From Bacteroidales bacterium (GTDB lineage Bacteria > Bacteroidota > Bacteroidia > Bacteroidales > 4484-276): 24,723 nt of DNA. Below the pieces are notes generated by a model that searched no databases, was not told the DNA's origin, and saw only the letters and a list, made by a program, of their open reading frames with translations. A program made the translations under genes and the position numbers. The stretch spans positions 1 to 24,723 of the forward strand of contig JAGYLT010000005.1 of NCBI GenBank assembly GCA_018400545.1, written 5' to 3'. This document shows, one piece after another, positions 1 through 8,852 of this stretch; positions within the stretch are counted from its first letter, which is position 1, and each line of letters opens with the position of its first letter.

Positions 1-125
1 AAAAAAGCTTTTAAAGTGTTGATATCTAATTTATTTGAATGGCAAAACTACGGAATAACGCTTAACCTATCATCATGCGAATGAAAACCTTAAATAATTT
101 GATCGTTAAAATATTTTAAAACATG

Positions 126-133
126 TATATTTG
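126..133 (+). promoter_or_regulatory. Possible Bacteroidota -7 promoter element for the receptor operon
   Basis: TATATTTG matches the TAnnTTTG consensus of Bacteroidota sigma-ABfr promoters. A TTTG at 98-101 could be the -33 element, but the 24-base spacing is longer than the usual 19-21, so the pair is imperfect. It lies about 50 bases before the receptor start. The rest of 1-183 is AT-rich and shows no gene. Confidence 0.4.
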
Positions 134-183
134 GCTTTTTAATTACAGGGACAAATACATTAACCAACTAAACCAATGCGCGT

Positions 184-2388
184 ATGAAACATTTAGCTTT
201 ACCGCTGAGTGCAATTTTCCTGCTATTTTTCTGTCTGGCCCAAATGCCAAAAGTTTCCGCTCAGGTTGCCGACACGTCATTCAACAATTTGTATGAGATG
301 GACCTGGAAGCCCTCATGGATCTGGACATTTATTCCGTATCCAAGAAGGTTGAAAGCCTGTTTGATGCACCGCTCTCGGCATCAGTGCTCTCCAGGGAGG
401 AAATTATCAATTCCGGGGCCACAAATATTCCTGAGGCCTTGCGCCTGGTGCCGGGTATTATTGTGAGACAGAAAACCAATGGGAACTACGATGTCCATAT
501 CCGTGGAAACGACAATGTGCTGGGCAACAAATTGAACTATTCTGAAAATACATTGTCGCTGGTGATGATCGATAACCGGATTGTGTACAACAGTTTCCAG
601 GGTGGTACATTTTGGGAAACCCTGCCCATAGGCATCGATGAGATCGAGCGCATCGAAGTGGTTCGCGGGCCGTCGTCGGCATTGTACGGGCCAAATGCTG
701 TTACCGGCGTAATCCATATCATTACCCGCCGGCCGGATCAAAACAAAGCCGTATCGGCAACAGCGGATTTGCAGATCGGAACACTCAACACAAAGCTGGC
801 TTCCGCATCAGTGGGGTTTGCTCCTTCAGAGAAATTCCAGGTTCAGGTTTCGGGAAATTACCAGTTCAGGGACCGCACGCGGGATGATTACTATTCTTTT
901 GATTTGCAGGAATATCTTACCCGTGATGCATTGGGTACCACCATGCAGCCTGATAATCCGGCTTTACCTTTGCTTTCTGATCCGGATAAATATTACCCGA
1001 ATCCATCTACCGCACTCGATACCTACAGTGGCAATTTTTCGGCCTGGTACGATCCGAATGAAGATGTGAACTTGAGGCTGACTGCCGGGTTGCAGGAATC
1101 GGAAGCCCAAACCATTTACCTTGATAACGGCGCCGTTCCGATGAATACAAGACAATCGAATACCCAGTATATGAATCTTACCGGAAATGTTTACGGTTTC
1201 GATGCACGTGTTTCTTACATGGGTGGGGAGCAAAACCTTTTCCTGGGCGCCACAAGCCCTCATTTCCATTACGATATGACGCAACTGGACGCTGTTCTGG
1301 AATACAATTACATCTGGAAAAATTTAACCATTCGCCCGGGCGTGAGCTACCAAAAGGCAACCTATGACGTCAGCCCTTATTCCGATTCTACAAACCTGGG
1401 ATTTTTTGAGGGCGAAAAAGAGCTTTCAACCCTCGCATTCCAGCTCAGGGCCGAATATTTGCTTTTTGATAAATTGAAGTTGGTTGCAGCTTTGCGTGCC
1501 GATAATTATGATGTTCCGGATGATTCGTACTTCTCGTATCAATTTGCCACCTCCTACAAAATTGATGATAACAATCTGCTCAGGCTGGTTTATTCACGCG
1601 CCAATCAGGGGCCGATTATTCTGGATAATTACACAAGCATGATTATCGACCCGGGTTTTTATCGCTTTGAATTATATGGCAATGAAAATCTTAATCTGGT
1701 AACTTCCGACATGTTTGAGTTCGGAACGCGGAATAAACTCACCGATTGGCTACAATCTGATATTGAGGTATTTTATTCGGTAACCAAAGATTACAGCCTG
1801 CCGCTGATGGAATCGATGACGGTTGATACACTGACTTTGCCTTTCCCGCCATTTGAAGAATACACAAAGACCACAAGTGTTTTCCGGTACCGGAATATTC
1901 CGTTGAAAGCGCATCAGTTTGGACTGACCGGAAGCCTCAAATTAATCGCCGGCCAGAACCTTCAGTTCAAGGGTTTTGGAACGGTGCAATTAACTGCACT
2001 GGATAACCTGGATACCAAAGTCAATCATGAGATGTATGGTTATATGCAAAGCTATCCGTCGCAGATTGACCTGAAGCATGAATCTACACCAACATTTTAC
2101 GGCGGTTTCATGGTAAATTATACCCCCATTCAAAAGCTGAACCTGTTCGCAAATCTTTATTATTATTCAGATCAGGTTTTCAGGTATGATGATGCTTCAA
2201 CGGGGCATGTGGAAGAAATCAGTATCGACTCAAAAACCATTGTGGATTTCAAAGCCTCATTTAAGGTTTACAAAGAAAATGCTGTTTTTATCAACGCAAG
2301 AAACCTGCTGGGATCAGAAAGTAAGGAATTTGCGTTTGGTGACGATACCAAAGGTTTATATCTGATTGGGTTGAATCTTAATTTCTAA
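184..2388 (+). CDS. TonB-dependent receptor-like outer membrane protein
   Basis: This is a 734-residue outer membrane protein. Residues 1-26 form a signal peptide ending KVSA. A plug domain at about 55-185 contains PEALRLVPGI, the VRGPSSALYGPNAVTGVI block typical of TonB-dependent receptor plugs, and INIITRRP-like IHIITRRP. The rest is long aromatic-rich amphipathic beta-strand sequence ending in F, as expected for a 22-strand barrel. The N-terminal MDLEALMDLDIYSVSKK is a short form seen in receptors lacking the carboxypeptidase-like extension. The substrate cannot be read from sequence. The next genes encode a YfiR-like protein and a hybrid kinase 24 and 47 bases downstream. This arrangement suggests that ligand state at the outer membrane feeds a signalling pathway, which is inference. 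It could equally be a plain siderophore or cobalamin-type receptor. Confidence 0.9.
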   Translation: MKHLALPLSAIFLLFFCLAQMPKVSAQVADTSFNNLYEMDLEALMDLDIYSVSKKVESLFDAPLSASVLSREEIINSGATNIPEALRLVPGIIVRQKTNGNYDVHIRGNDNVLGNKLNYSENTLSLVMIDNRIVYNSFQGGTFWETLPIGIDEIERIEVVRGPSSALYGPNAVTGVIHIITRRPDQNKAVSATADLQIGTLNTKLASASVGFAPSEKFQVQVSGNYQFRDRTRDDYYSFDLQEYLTRDALGTTMQPDNPALPLLSDPDKYYPNPSTALDTYSGNFSAWYDPNEDVNLRLTAGLQESEAQTIYLDNGAVPMNTRQSNTQYMNLTGNVYGFDARVSYMGGEQNLFLGATSPHFHYDMTQLDAVLEYNYIWKNLTIRPGVSYQKATYDVSPYSDSTNLGFFEGEKELSTLAFQLRAEYLLFDKLKLVAALRADNYDVPDDSYFSYQFATSYKIDDNNLLRLVYSRANQGPIILDNYTSMIIDPGFYRFELYGNENLNLVTSDMFEFGTRNKLTDWLQSDIEVFYSVTKDYSLPLMESMTVDTLTLPFPPFEEYTKTTSVFRYRNIPLKAHQFGLTGSLKLIAGQNLQFKGFGTVQLTALDNLDTKVNHEMYGYMQSYPSQIDLKHESTPTFYGGFMVNYTPIQKLNLFANLYYYSDQVFRYDDASTGHVEEISIDSKTIVDFKASFKVYKENAVFINARNLLGSESKEFAFGDDTKGLYLIGLNLNF

Positions 2389-2412
2389 ATTGAAATATGA
2401 AACTTTAAGAAA

Positions 2413-2925
2413 ATGCAAAGGATCATCAAATATATGCTCATGATGCAGTTGCTGTTCATCATTTCTACTGCATCTGCCCAATCAGAAAAGTTGCACACTG
2501 TTTTTATTTACAATTTCACCAAGCATATCGAATGGCCGGCCGATTATCGTGATGGGAATTTCGTAATTGGCGTGCTTGGCAATTCACCAATTATCAATGA
2601 ATTGAAAACCCTGGCATCGGCTCGAAATGTGAGCGGACAACCCATGGAGGTGAAAAAGTTCACGGATGTTGATGAAATAAACCAATGCCACATTCTGTAC
2701 ATTCCGCAGGATCAGTCGGATGAAATCGGGGCTGTGCTGGAAAAGGTAAAAGATTACAGTACGCTGATCGTTACCGACAAAAAGGGACTGGCAAGGGCGG
2801 GTTCAGCCATAAATTTTTTGGTGGATGGATCGAAGCAAAAATTTGAACTCAATAAAAGCAACGCTGCAAAATACGGACTCAAAGTGAGTTCCGATCTTGA
2901 ACGACTGGCAATAATTGTTAAGTGA
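2413..2925 (+). CDS. YfiR family (DUF4154) periplasmic protein
   Basis: This 170-residue protein has a signal peptide (cleavage near TASAQ at residues 20-24) and the YfiR/DUF4154 pattern throughout: YNFTKHIEWP near the N-terminus, FVIGVLGNSPI, the CHILYIP strand, LIVTDKKGLARAGSAINF, and a final FELN-SNAAKYGLKVSSDLERLA block. In Pseudomonas, YfiR is a periplasmic regulator of the membrane diguanylate cyclase YfiN. In Bacteroidota, DUF4154 proteins are often encoded beside TonB-dependent receptors and sensor kinases. Here the gene sits between such a receptor and a membrane hybrid kinase, so it probably modulates the periplasmic domain of that kinase; this role is inferred. Only one cysteine remains in the mature part, so the disulfides known in Pseudomonas YfiR are not expected. 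Confidence 0.85.
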   Translation: MQRIIKYMLMMQLLFIISTASAQSEKLHTVFIYNFTKHIEWPADYRDGNFVIGVLGNSPIINELKTLASARNVSGQPMEVKKFTDVDEINQCHILYIPQDQSDEIGAVLEKVKDYSTLIVTDKKGLARAGSAINFLVDGSKQKFELNKSNAAKYGLKVSSDLERLAIIVK

Positions 2926-2972
2926 TCCGGTAAAACCATGCCGGAATCTGAATTTTTCCAAATGAATGTGAG

Positions 2973-5900
2973 ATGAAGATTAGGTTTACAGTAAGAAATA
3001 AACTTATTATTGGGTTTGGTACCATCATTCTGGGTGTGCTCATCAGTAGCATTTTAACCTATTCCACACTGGACCAAAACCGTAAGGTCAGCGATGATAT
3101 CACCAAAATCCACTCGCCGTCTGTATCGCTGCTCACCGATCTGCTTTCGTTGGTAAACGATTCCAAGATGCTCATCAAAAACTGGGTATTCATCGATAAA
3201 AAGGCCGATACGCCGGATAAAATCCGGTTAAATGAATTGCATGAAAAAGATTTTCCGGCGCTAAAACAGAAATTGATCGGGGTAGCCGAAAACTGGACAA
3301 TCGAACAACAAAATCTGCTTTTTTATGCGCTCACTTCCATCGAGGATACGCTGTTCGAAAAGCATCGCTACATCATGAACCGGCTCAACGATTTCGAGAG
3401 TTATGAGGATGTGATGGTTGTTTTTGAAGTGCAGCCGATGGTGGAAGAGCAGGGCGAAGTCATGATCGAGACCGGCAAGGTGATCGATATGCTGAGTGAA
3501 TTAACCCGACAGCAGGAACAGATTGTTGAAGATCAGCTTACACAGATGGACAGGTCGTTCAATGCCTTCCAGTTTCTGATTATTCTCATGGGGATTTTAT
3601 TGCTGGTTGTGGGCGCTTTATCGGCATGGCTTACCACCAACTCGCTGGTTAAGCCCATCAATTATCTGAAAGGAATCATTCTGCAAATGGGGAAAGGTGT
3701 ACTTCCGAAAAAGGAAATTAAGGGCGGGAATGATGAGATGGGCGAAATTTCAGAAGCCCTCAACCTGCTGGTAAGTGGGTTGAAGGACACGTCTTTATTT
3801 GCCAACGAAATCGGAAAAGGGAAATTCGATATCGATTACAATCCGCTGAGTAGCGACGATTCTCTTGGGAATGCCCTCATCCAGATGCGCGATAACCTCC
3901 GGAAACTCTCGGAGGAGAATGAGGCCAACAACTGGCTGCAGACCTCCATTATGAAAGTGAGCGATGTGATGCGCGGCGAAAAAACGGTGCGGCAACTCGC
4001 CGATAAATTGCTCTCGGTGCTGGCGGAAATCCTGAATATGAAAATTGGAGCGGTGTATCTGGCAGGTGGCGAAGAAGTACTCGAACTATCAGGTTCTTAC
4101 GCCTTTGATGTGCGGAAAGACAATACCACAAAATTTAAGTTTGGCGAAAGCCTGGTGGGGCAGGCGGCGATGGAGCAAAAACCCATCCTGTTTACCGATC
4201 CGCCAAAGGATTATATTTATATTCAGTCCGGGCTGGGTAAAATAAGTCCGCAGAATATTCTGGTCACCCCTTTGGTTTATCAAAGCAAGGTTATTGGTGT
4301 GATTGAGATGGGTTTTGCCGGGCCGATGACAAAGCTTCAGATGGAACTGATCAACCAGGTTTCCGAAAGCCTGGCCATTGGTTTTAACTCCATCAAAACC
4401 AGAACAGAGATTCAGCATATGCTGCAAATGACCACCGAGCAGGCCGAACAGCTCAGGATACAGCAGGAAGAGCTCAAGCACAAAAATGAGGAGATGCAGA
4501 CCCAGCAGGAGGAACTGCGTGTGGCCAACGAGGAACTGGAGGAACAAACCAAGGCGCTAAAAAAATCAGAGGCCAGCCTGAAAGAGCAACAGGAAGAATT
4601 GCAGGTTACCAACGAAGAGCTTGAAGAAAAGACCCGCGCCCTGGAAGAACAAAAGAAAAAGATCACCGATAAAAATATGGAGCTCGAACTGGCCCGGGCA
4701 AATATTGAGCAGAAGGCCAAAGAGCTTGAAATTTCAAGTAAATACAAATCGGAGTTTCTGGCCAATATGTCGCATGAACTGCGCACGCCGCTCAACAGCC
4801 TGCTGATCCTTTCGCGCGACCTTGCGGATAATAAGACGGCCAACCTGAATGATGAGCAGATCGAGTCAGCAGAAATCATATACAAAAGCGGAAATGACCT
4901 GCTTTCGCTGATCAACGAAATCCTTGATCTTTCCAAAATCGAATCCGGCAAAATGGCGCTCAACCTTGAAGCGGTGCCGCTCGAAGAAATTAAGGATTCC
5001 ATCACAAGGCAGTTTGGGCCCGTGGTGCATCAAAAGCAGCTTAAGCTGGACGTTGATATCGACAGCAATCTCCCGGAAACCATTGGAACGGATAAACTCA
5101 GGCTGGAACAAATATTGAAAAACCTGATTTCCAACGCTGTAAAGTTTACTGAAGAAGGCGGAGTACGCATTCATTTCCATTGGCCGGCGCCGGGCGTTGA
5201 CCTTTCCCGCAGTGGCCTGGATGTGGAATCCACCATCGCCATCTCGGTGATCGACAGCGGCATCGGAATTCCCAAAGACAAACAAATTGCGATCTGGGAG
5301 GCTTTCCAGCAGGCCGATGGCGGTACCAGCAGAAAATACGGAGGTACCGGACTTGGTCTTTCTATTTCGCGCGAACTGGCAAAACTGCTCGGCGGGGAAA
5401 TCCTGCTGAGAAGTGAGGTGGGAAAAGGTTCGACTTTTACACTTTACATCCCACTTAAGAAGGAACCCGAACCCCTTGAGGAAGCGGTGCCCCGGAGGCC
5501 TTCGGGGCGAAGGAAAGAAACGGGCTCAAACCAGGAAGATCAACTGGTGGCAAGCCCTGCACCGGTTAAAGAAGGGGCAGCAAAACCCGCTGAAGTTTTC
5601 AAAACCAACCCGAAGGTTGTGCCTTCGGCCGAGCATGCGCGAACAATTCCTGACGACCGTGATAGCATTGTTAAAGACGACAAGGTGATCCTCATCATTG
5701 AAGACGATCCGTCGTTTGTGCAAACGCTCATCAATCAGGCGAGGCAAAAAGGTTTTAAATGCCTGGCCAGCACCACCGGAGAACAGGGACTTAAACTTGC
5801 AGAACAGTACATCCCCGATGCAATAATCCTGGATATTAAATTACCGGGAATTGACGGCTATGCTGTGCTTGAAAAACTCAAAGACAATTCTAAAACCCGC

Positions 5901-6851
5901 CATATTCCGGTGCACGTGATGTCGGCTTACGAAGAAACAATCGATATTTTTCAGAAAGGCGCCATCGGATTTCTCAACAAACCAGCAAAGCCGGATGATT
6001 TGAGGGACGCATTTGGTAAGATTGAACATTTCATCGATCGAAAAATGAAAGACCTCCTGATTGTGGAGGATGACGAGTCGATGCGCAAAAGCATTCGGGT
6101 GGTGATAGGTGAAGAGGATGTGAATATCACAGAAGTGGATTCGGGCGAAAAAGCATACGATGCCATCAAAAACAGTGAATTCGATTGCATGGTGCTCGAT
6201 CTGGGCCTTCCCGATATGACCGGTTTTGAACTGCTCAGGAAACTGGATGAAGATGAGCAAATCAGCATTCCGCCCATTATCGTTTACACCGGAAAGGAAC
6301 TGACCAAGGAAGAGAATGACGAATTGCAGAATTATACCAGCTCCATCATTATTAAAGGTGTAAAATCCGAAGAAAGATTGCTGGATGAAACGGCCCTGTT
6401 CCTGCACCGCGTGGTGGATGATCTGCCCGATAAAAAGCAAAAGATCATTGCCAATCTTCACGATAAGGAAAAATTATTCCAGGGAAAGAAGATCATGGTG
6501 GTGGATGACGACATGCGAAATGTTTTTGCCTTGTCTAAAGTGCTGAAAGGAAAGGGAATGGAGGTGGTGAAAGCCGTAAATGGACAAATGGCACTGGAAG
6601 TTTTGGAGAAGCAGGATGGAATCGACCTGGTATTGATGGATATTATGATGCCTGTGCTTGACGGATATGAAACAACCAAAAAAATCAGGGAGGAAAAGAA
6701 ATACGACAAGCTCCCCGTGATCGCGCTGACGGCCAAGGCCATGAAGGAAGACCGCCAGAAATGCATCGAGGCCGGTGCAAACGACTACATGTCGAAACCG
6801 GTAAATGTGGAAAAACTGCTTTCGCTGATGCGGGTGTGGCTTTATAAGTAG
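2973..6851 (+). CDS. Membrane hybrid sensor histidine kinase with HAMP, GAF and three receiver domains
   Basis: This 1292-residue kinase has, in order: TM1 at about 11-33, a helical periplasmic sensor region to about 195, TM2 at about 200-223, HAMP at about 224-275, GAF at about 340-475, a long glutamate/glutamine-rich coiled coil at about 475-589 with repeated QQEEL-NEELEE units, a HisKA domain with SHELRTP (phosphoacceptor His601), and an HATPase with NLISNAVKF, DSGIGIP and GGTGLGLS. A low-complexity linker at about 835-900 follows, then three receivers with phosphoacceptors Asp954, Asp1076 and Asp1223. All three keep an acidic pair, a Ser/Thr and a Lys, although the second has KG rather than the usual KP. 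It lies 47 bases after the YfiR-like gene and most likely senses its state. No DNA-binding output is attached, so phosphate must pass to another protein. The linker DNA contains palindromes, reported separately. Confidence 0.95.
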   Translation: MKIRFTVRNKLIIGFGTIILGVLISSILTYSTLDQNRKVSDDITKIHSPSVSLLTDLLSLVNDSKMLIKNWVFIDKKADTPDKIRLNELHEKDFPALKQKLIGVAENWTIEQQNLLFYALTSIEDTLFEKHRYIMNRLNDFESYEDVMVVFEVQPMVEEQGEVMIETGKVIDMLSELTRQQEQIVEDQLTQMDRSFNAFQFLIILMGILLLVVGALSAWLTTNSLVKPINYLKGIILQMGKGVLPKKEIKGGNDEMGEISEALNLLVSGLKDTSLFANEIGKGKFDIDYNPLSSDDSLGNALIQMRDNLRKLSEENEANNWLQTSIMKVSDVMRGEKTVRQLADKLLSVLAEILNMKIGAVYLAGGEEVLELSGSYAFDVRKDNTTKFKFGESLVGQAAMEQKPILFTDPPKDYIYIQSGLGKISPQNILVTPLVYQSKVIGVIEMGFAGPMTKLQMELINQVSESLAIGFNSIKTRTEIQHMLQMTTEQAEQLRIQQEELKHKNEEMQTQQEELRVANEELEEQTKALKKSEASLKEQQEELQVTNEELEEKTRALEEQKKKITDKNMELELARANIEQKAKELEISSKYKSEFLANMSHELRTPLNSLLILSRDLADNKTANLNDEQIESAEIIYKSGNDLLSLINEILDLSKIESGKMALNLEAVPLEEIKDSITRQFGPVVHQKQLKLDVDIDSNLPETIGTDKLRLEQILKNLISNAVKFTEEGGVRIHFHWPAPGVDLSRSGLDVESTIAISVIDSGIGIPKDKQIAIWEAFQQADGGTSRKYGGTGLGLSISRELAKLLGGEILLRSEVGKGSTFTLYIPLKKEPEPLEEAVPRRPSGRRKETGSNQEDQLVASPAPVKEGAAKPAEVFKTNPKVVPSAEHARTIPDDRDSIVKDDKVILIIEDDPSFVQTLINQARQKGFKCLASTTGEQGLKLAEQYIPDAIILDIKLPGIDGYAVLEKLKDNSKTRHIPVHVMSAYEETIDIFQKGAIGFLNKPAKPDDLRDAFGKIEHFIDRKMKDLLIVEDDESMRKSIRVVIGEEDVNITEVDSGEKAYDAIKNSEFDCMVLDLGLPDMTGFELLRKLDEDEQISIPPIIVYTGKELTKEENDELQNYTSSIIIKGVKSEERLLDETALFLHRVVDDLPDKKQKIIANLHDKEKLFQGKKIMVVDDDMRNVFALSKVLKGKGMEVVKAVNGQMALEVLEKQDGIDLVLMDIMMPVLDGYETTKKIREEKKYDKLPVIALTAKAMKEDRQKCIEAGANDYMSKPVNVEKLLSLMRVWLYK
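5490..5507 (+). repeat. Palindromic element inside the kinase linker
   Basis: CCCCGGAGGCCTTCGGGG is an 18-base palindrome with one mismatched pair. It lies in frame in the disordered linker between the ATPase domain and the first receiver, where it encodes a Pro/Arg/Ser/Gly-rich piece. Its CCGRAGG...TTCGG core resembles the hairpin at 5610-5628 and the intergenic palindrome at 6994-7009. Confidence 0.5.
5610..5628 (+). repeat. Second hairpin in the kinase linker
   Basis: CCGAAGG, five loop bases, then CCTTCGG form a perfect 7-bp stem. It lies in the same non-conserved linker as the palindrome 100 bases upstream. It may be a small dispersed repeat tolerated because the linker is unstructured; that interpretation is inferred. 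Confidence 0.4.
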
Positions 6852-6891
6852 TTGAGAGATGCGAGTTGAGCTGTGAGCAGGAGAGTGAGTT

Positions 6892-6931
6892 TTGGAGTAA
6901 TGGGGTGATGGGGTGTTGGAGTGCTGGGATT
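6892..6931 (+). repeat. Degenerate 8-bp tandem repeat
   Basis: Four to five consecutive octamers of the form NTGGRGTN follow the kinase stop codon: TTGGAGTA, ATGGGGTG, ATGGGGTG, TTGGAGTG, CTGGGATT. The 299-base gap to the next gene contains this array, the palindrome at 6994-7009 and two copies of a 13-base direct repeat. No gene is visible in it. Confidence 0.5.
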
Positions 6932-6993
6932 GGGCTGTCATGATGTTAAGTCACTCCGTTGTACGGAAATAATCTGATAGCCGAAGGAATTAA

Positions 6994-7009
6994 CCCGAAA
7001 GCTTTCGGG
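6994..7009 (+). repeat. Perfect 16-bp palindrome CCCGAAAGCTTTCGGG
   Basis: The sequence is self-complementary over all 16 bases. It has no T-run after it, so it does not look like a standard intrinsic terminator. A dispersed palindromic repeat is the likelier reading, given the similar cores inside the upstream kinase gene. Confidence 0.55.
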
Positions 7010-7029
7010 ATGGAATTTGCGAAACATCC

Positions 7030-7122
7030 AATAACTCAATAATGCCAGGCAAAGTCAGGCATCGAATCACTCAATTCAAGAATCAGGACATACTTCGGCA
7101 CAATTAACGAATAACTCAATAA
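7030..7122 (+). repeat. 13-bp direct repeat pair AATAACTCAATAA
   Basis: Identical 13-base copies occur at 7030-7042 and 7110-7122. A related ATCACTCAATTC lies between them. The pair sits immediately upstream of the GTG start of the first REC-kinase-REC gene. No function is evident. Confidence 0.5.
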
Positions 7123-7150
7123 CGAATAGCAATAAATCAAACGCACCATC

Positions 7151-8815
7151 GTGAAACCTAAAATCCTCATAGTGGATGACAAACCGGAAAACCTGATCGC
7201 ACTCGAAAAAGTGTTGAATAATTTCGACGTGGATTTTATCAGGGCAACCTCCGGAAACGAGGCGCTGGTCATGACTTTGATGTACGACTTTGCCCTGGCT
7301 ATCGTCGATATCCAGATGCCTGAAATGGATGGCTACGAAACGGTGGAACTGATGCGGCAGGAGGAAAAAACCAAATTGCTGCCCGTCATTTTTGTTTCAG
7401 CCATCTACACCGAAGATTTTCACATCGTGAAAGGCATCGAAACCGGGGCTGTCGATTTTATTCCAAAGCCCATCGTGCCAGTCATCCTGCGTGGTAAAGT
7501 GAAGGTTTTTCTGGACCTTTACATCCACCAGACCCAGCTTGAAATGCTGGTAAAAAAAAGAACACAGGAGCTTAAAAAAATCAACAAAAAGCTGGAAGAA
7601 GAAGTAGGGGAACGCAAAAAAGCTTACCTGATCGCCGAAGAGGCCAAAGCAAAGGCCATTGCCGCCGATAAGCACAAATCAACATTTCTGGCCAATATGA
7701 GCCATGAGATACGAACACCGCTTAATGGTATTCTGGGTATGACCCAAATCCTGAGCGAAACCAAACTGGCCGGTAAGCAGCAGGAGTATGTCGATCTCAT
7801 TACGGCATCCGGGAACAGCCTGTTGGGCATCATCAACGATATCCTGGACTTCTCCAAAATCGAGTCCGGCCAGATAGAGCTCGAAGAAATAGATTTTGAC
7901 CTGAATGTGCGGCTGGATGAAATTTACAAGTTGATGAACCTGAAAGCCTCTGAAAAAAATCTCAAACTGATTTTTAAAGTTGCAGATGATATTCCACAGT
8001 ATGTAAAGGGCGACCCGCTCAGGCTCAAGCAAATCATCATCAACCTGGTGAATAACGCCATTAAATTCACCGAAAAAGGTTCCGTATCACTCGATGTTTC
8101 GCTGATGAAAAAAGACAGCAAGCAGGCTAAGATTATGTTCAAAATTATCGATACCGGCACCGGCATTTCTGAAAAAGCCCAGAAAAAGCTTTTCAAGGAG
8201 TTTTCACAGGCTGATGCCTCCATCTCCCGGAAGCATGGCGGTTCGGGGCTCGGGCTGTCCATATCTAAAAACCTGGCCAAAATGATGGGCGGCGATATCG
8301 GAGTGATCAGTAAAATTGGCAAAGGATCTACTTTTTGGTTCACCGTGGTTTTTGAGATCGGAACCAAAAAATCGGTTGAAGCGGGATCAGGCAGGAAAAA
8401 GTCAATAGATGAAGAAAAACTCAGAAAACTTCGCATTCTGCTTGCCGAGGATAACCTTATCAACCAGCGGGTAGCCACAGTTAACCTCAACAAAATGGGC
8501 CACAAAGTGGATGTGGCTGAAAACGGCAAGGAAGCGGTTGACATGTTCAGGGACAATCTTTACGATGTGGTGCTGATGGATATTATGATGCCGGTGATGG
8601 ATGGTATTGAAGCCACGAAACAAATCAAATCCATTCAGGGAGATCAGGCCATCAAGAAAGGTATTCCAGTTATTGCCATGACCGCCAACGCGCTGAAAGG
8701 CGACCGCGAAAGGCTGATTGCCCAGGGGATGGATGGTTACATCTGCAAACCTTTTAAAACAGAGGAACTCAGGCAGGAACTGGTGAATCATTTTAAAACC
8801 AATACGGCGAAATAG
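7151..8815 (+). CDS. Soluble hybrid kinase, REC-HisKA-HATPase-REC
   Basis: This 554-residue cytoplasmic protein has no membrane segment. It begins with a receiver (ILIVDD at 5-10, phosphoacceptor Asp53, conserved Lys in IPKP), followed by a coiled coil at about 130-175, a HisKA domain with [10 protein letters not shown] (His185), an HATPase with NLVNNAIKF, DTGTGIS and GGSGLGLS, and a C-terminal receiver (Asp477 in LMDIMMP). The start is GTG: the receiver core begins only three residues in, no ATG fits, and no Shine-Dalgarno is visible. An N-terminal receiver feeding a kinase core suggests it is an intermediate of a phosphorelay, possibly fed by the membrane kinase upstream; that is inferred. 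It is a close tandem paralogue of the following gene. Confidence 0.93.
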   Translation: MKPKILIVDDKPENLIALEKVLNNFDVDFIRATSGNEALVMTLMYDFALAIVDIQMPEMDGYETVELMRQEEKTKLLPVIFVSAIYTEDFHIVKGIETGAVDFIPKPIVPVILRGKVKVFLDLYIHQTQLEMLVKKRTQELKKINKKLEEEVGERKKAYLIAEEAKAKAIAADKHKSTFLANMSHEIRTPLNGILGMTQILSETKLAGKQQEYVDLITASGNSLLGIINDILDFSKIESGQIELEEIDFDLNVRLDEIYKLMNLKASEKNLKLIFKVADDIPQYVKGDPLRLKQIIINLVNNAIKFTEKGSVSLDVSLMKKDSKQAKIMFKIIDTGTGISEKAQKKLFKEFSQADASISRKHGGSGLGLSISKNLAKMMGGDIGVISKIGKGSTFWFTVVFEIGTKKSVEAGSGRKKSIDEEKLRKLRILLAEDNLINQRVATVNLNKMGHKVDVAENGKEAVDMFRDNLYDVVLMDIMMPVMDGIEATKQIKSIQGDQAIKKGIPVIAMTANALKGDRERLIAQGMDGYICKPFKTEELRQELVNHFKTNTAK

Positions 8816-8839
8816 CGTTTTTAATTTAAACAAATAGTC

Positions 8840-8844
8840 GGAGG
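8840..8844 (+). promoter_or_regulatory. Strong Shine-Dalgarno GGAGG
   Basis: GGAGG lies eight bases before the ATG at 8853. This is notable because most genes here lack a recognisable Shine-Dalgarno, as is usual in Bacteroidota. It supports the ATG at 8853 as the start and may raise expression relative to the GTG-started paralogue upstream. Confidence 0.6.
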
Positions 8845-8852
8845 TAAACGAC

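Noticed and set aside
4412..5005. 197-codon serine-rich open frame on the - strand
   Set aside because: It is the antisense shadow of the Glu/Gln/Lys-rich coiled coil and HisKA of the membrane kinase. It has no family motif and low-complexity composition.
5841..6461. 206-codon open frame on the - strand inside the receivers of the membrane kinase
   Set aside because: It is opposite well-supported receiver domains and shows no recognisable domain.
7924..8556. 210-codon open frame on the - strand inside the first soluble kinase
   Set aside because: It is antisense to the conserved HATPase region, with no start context or motif.
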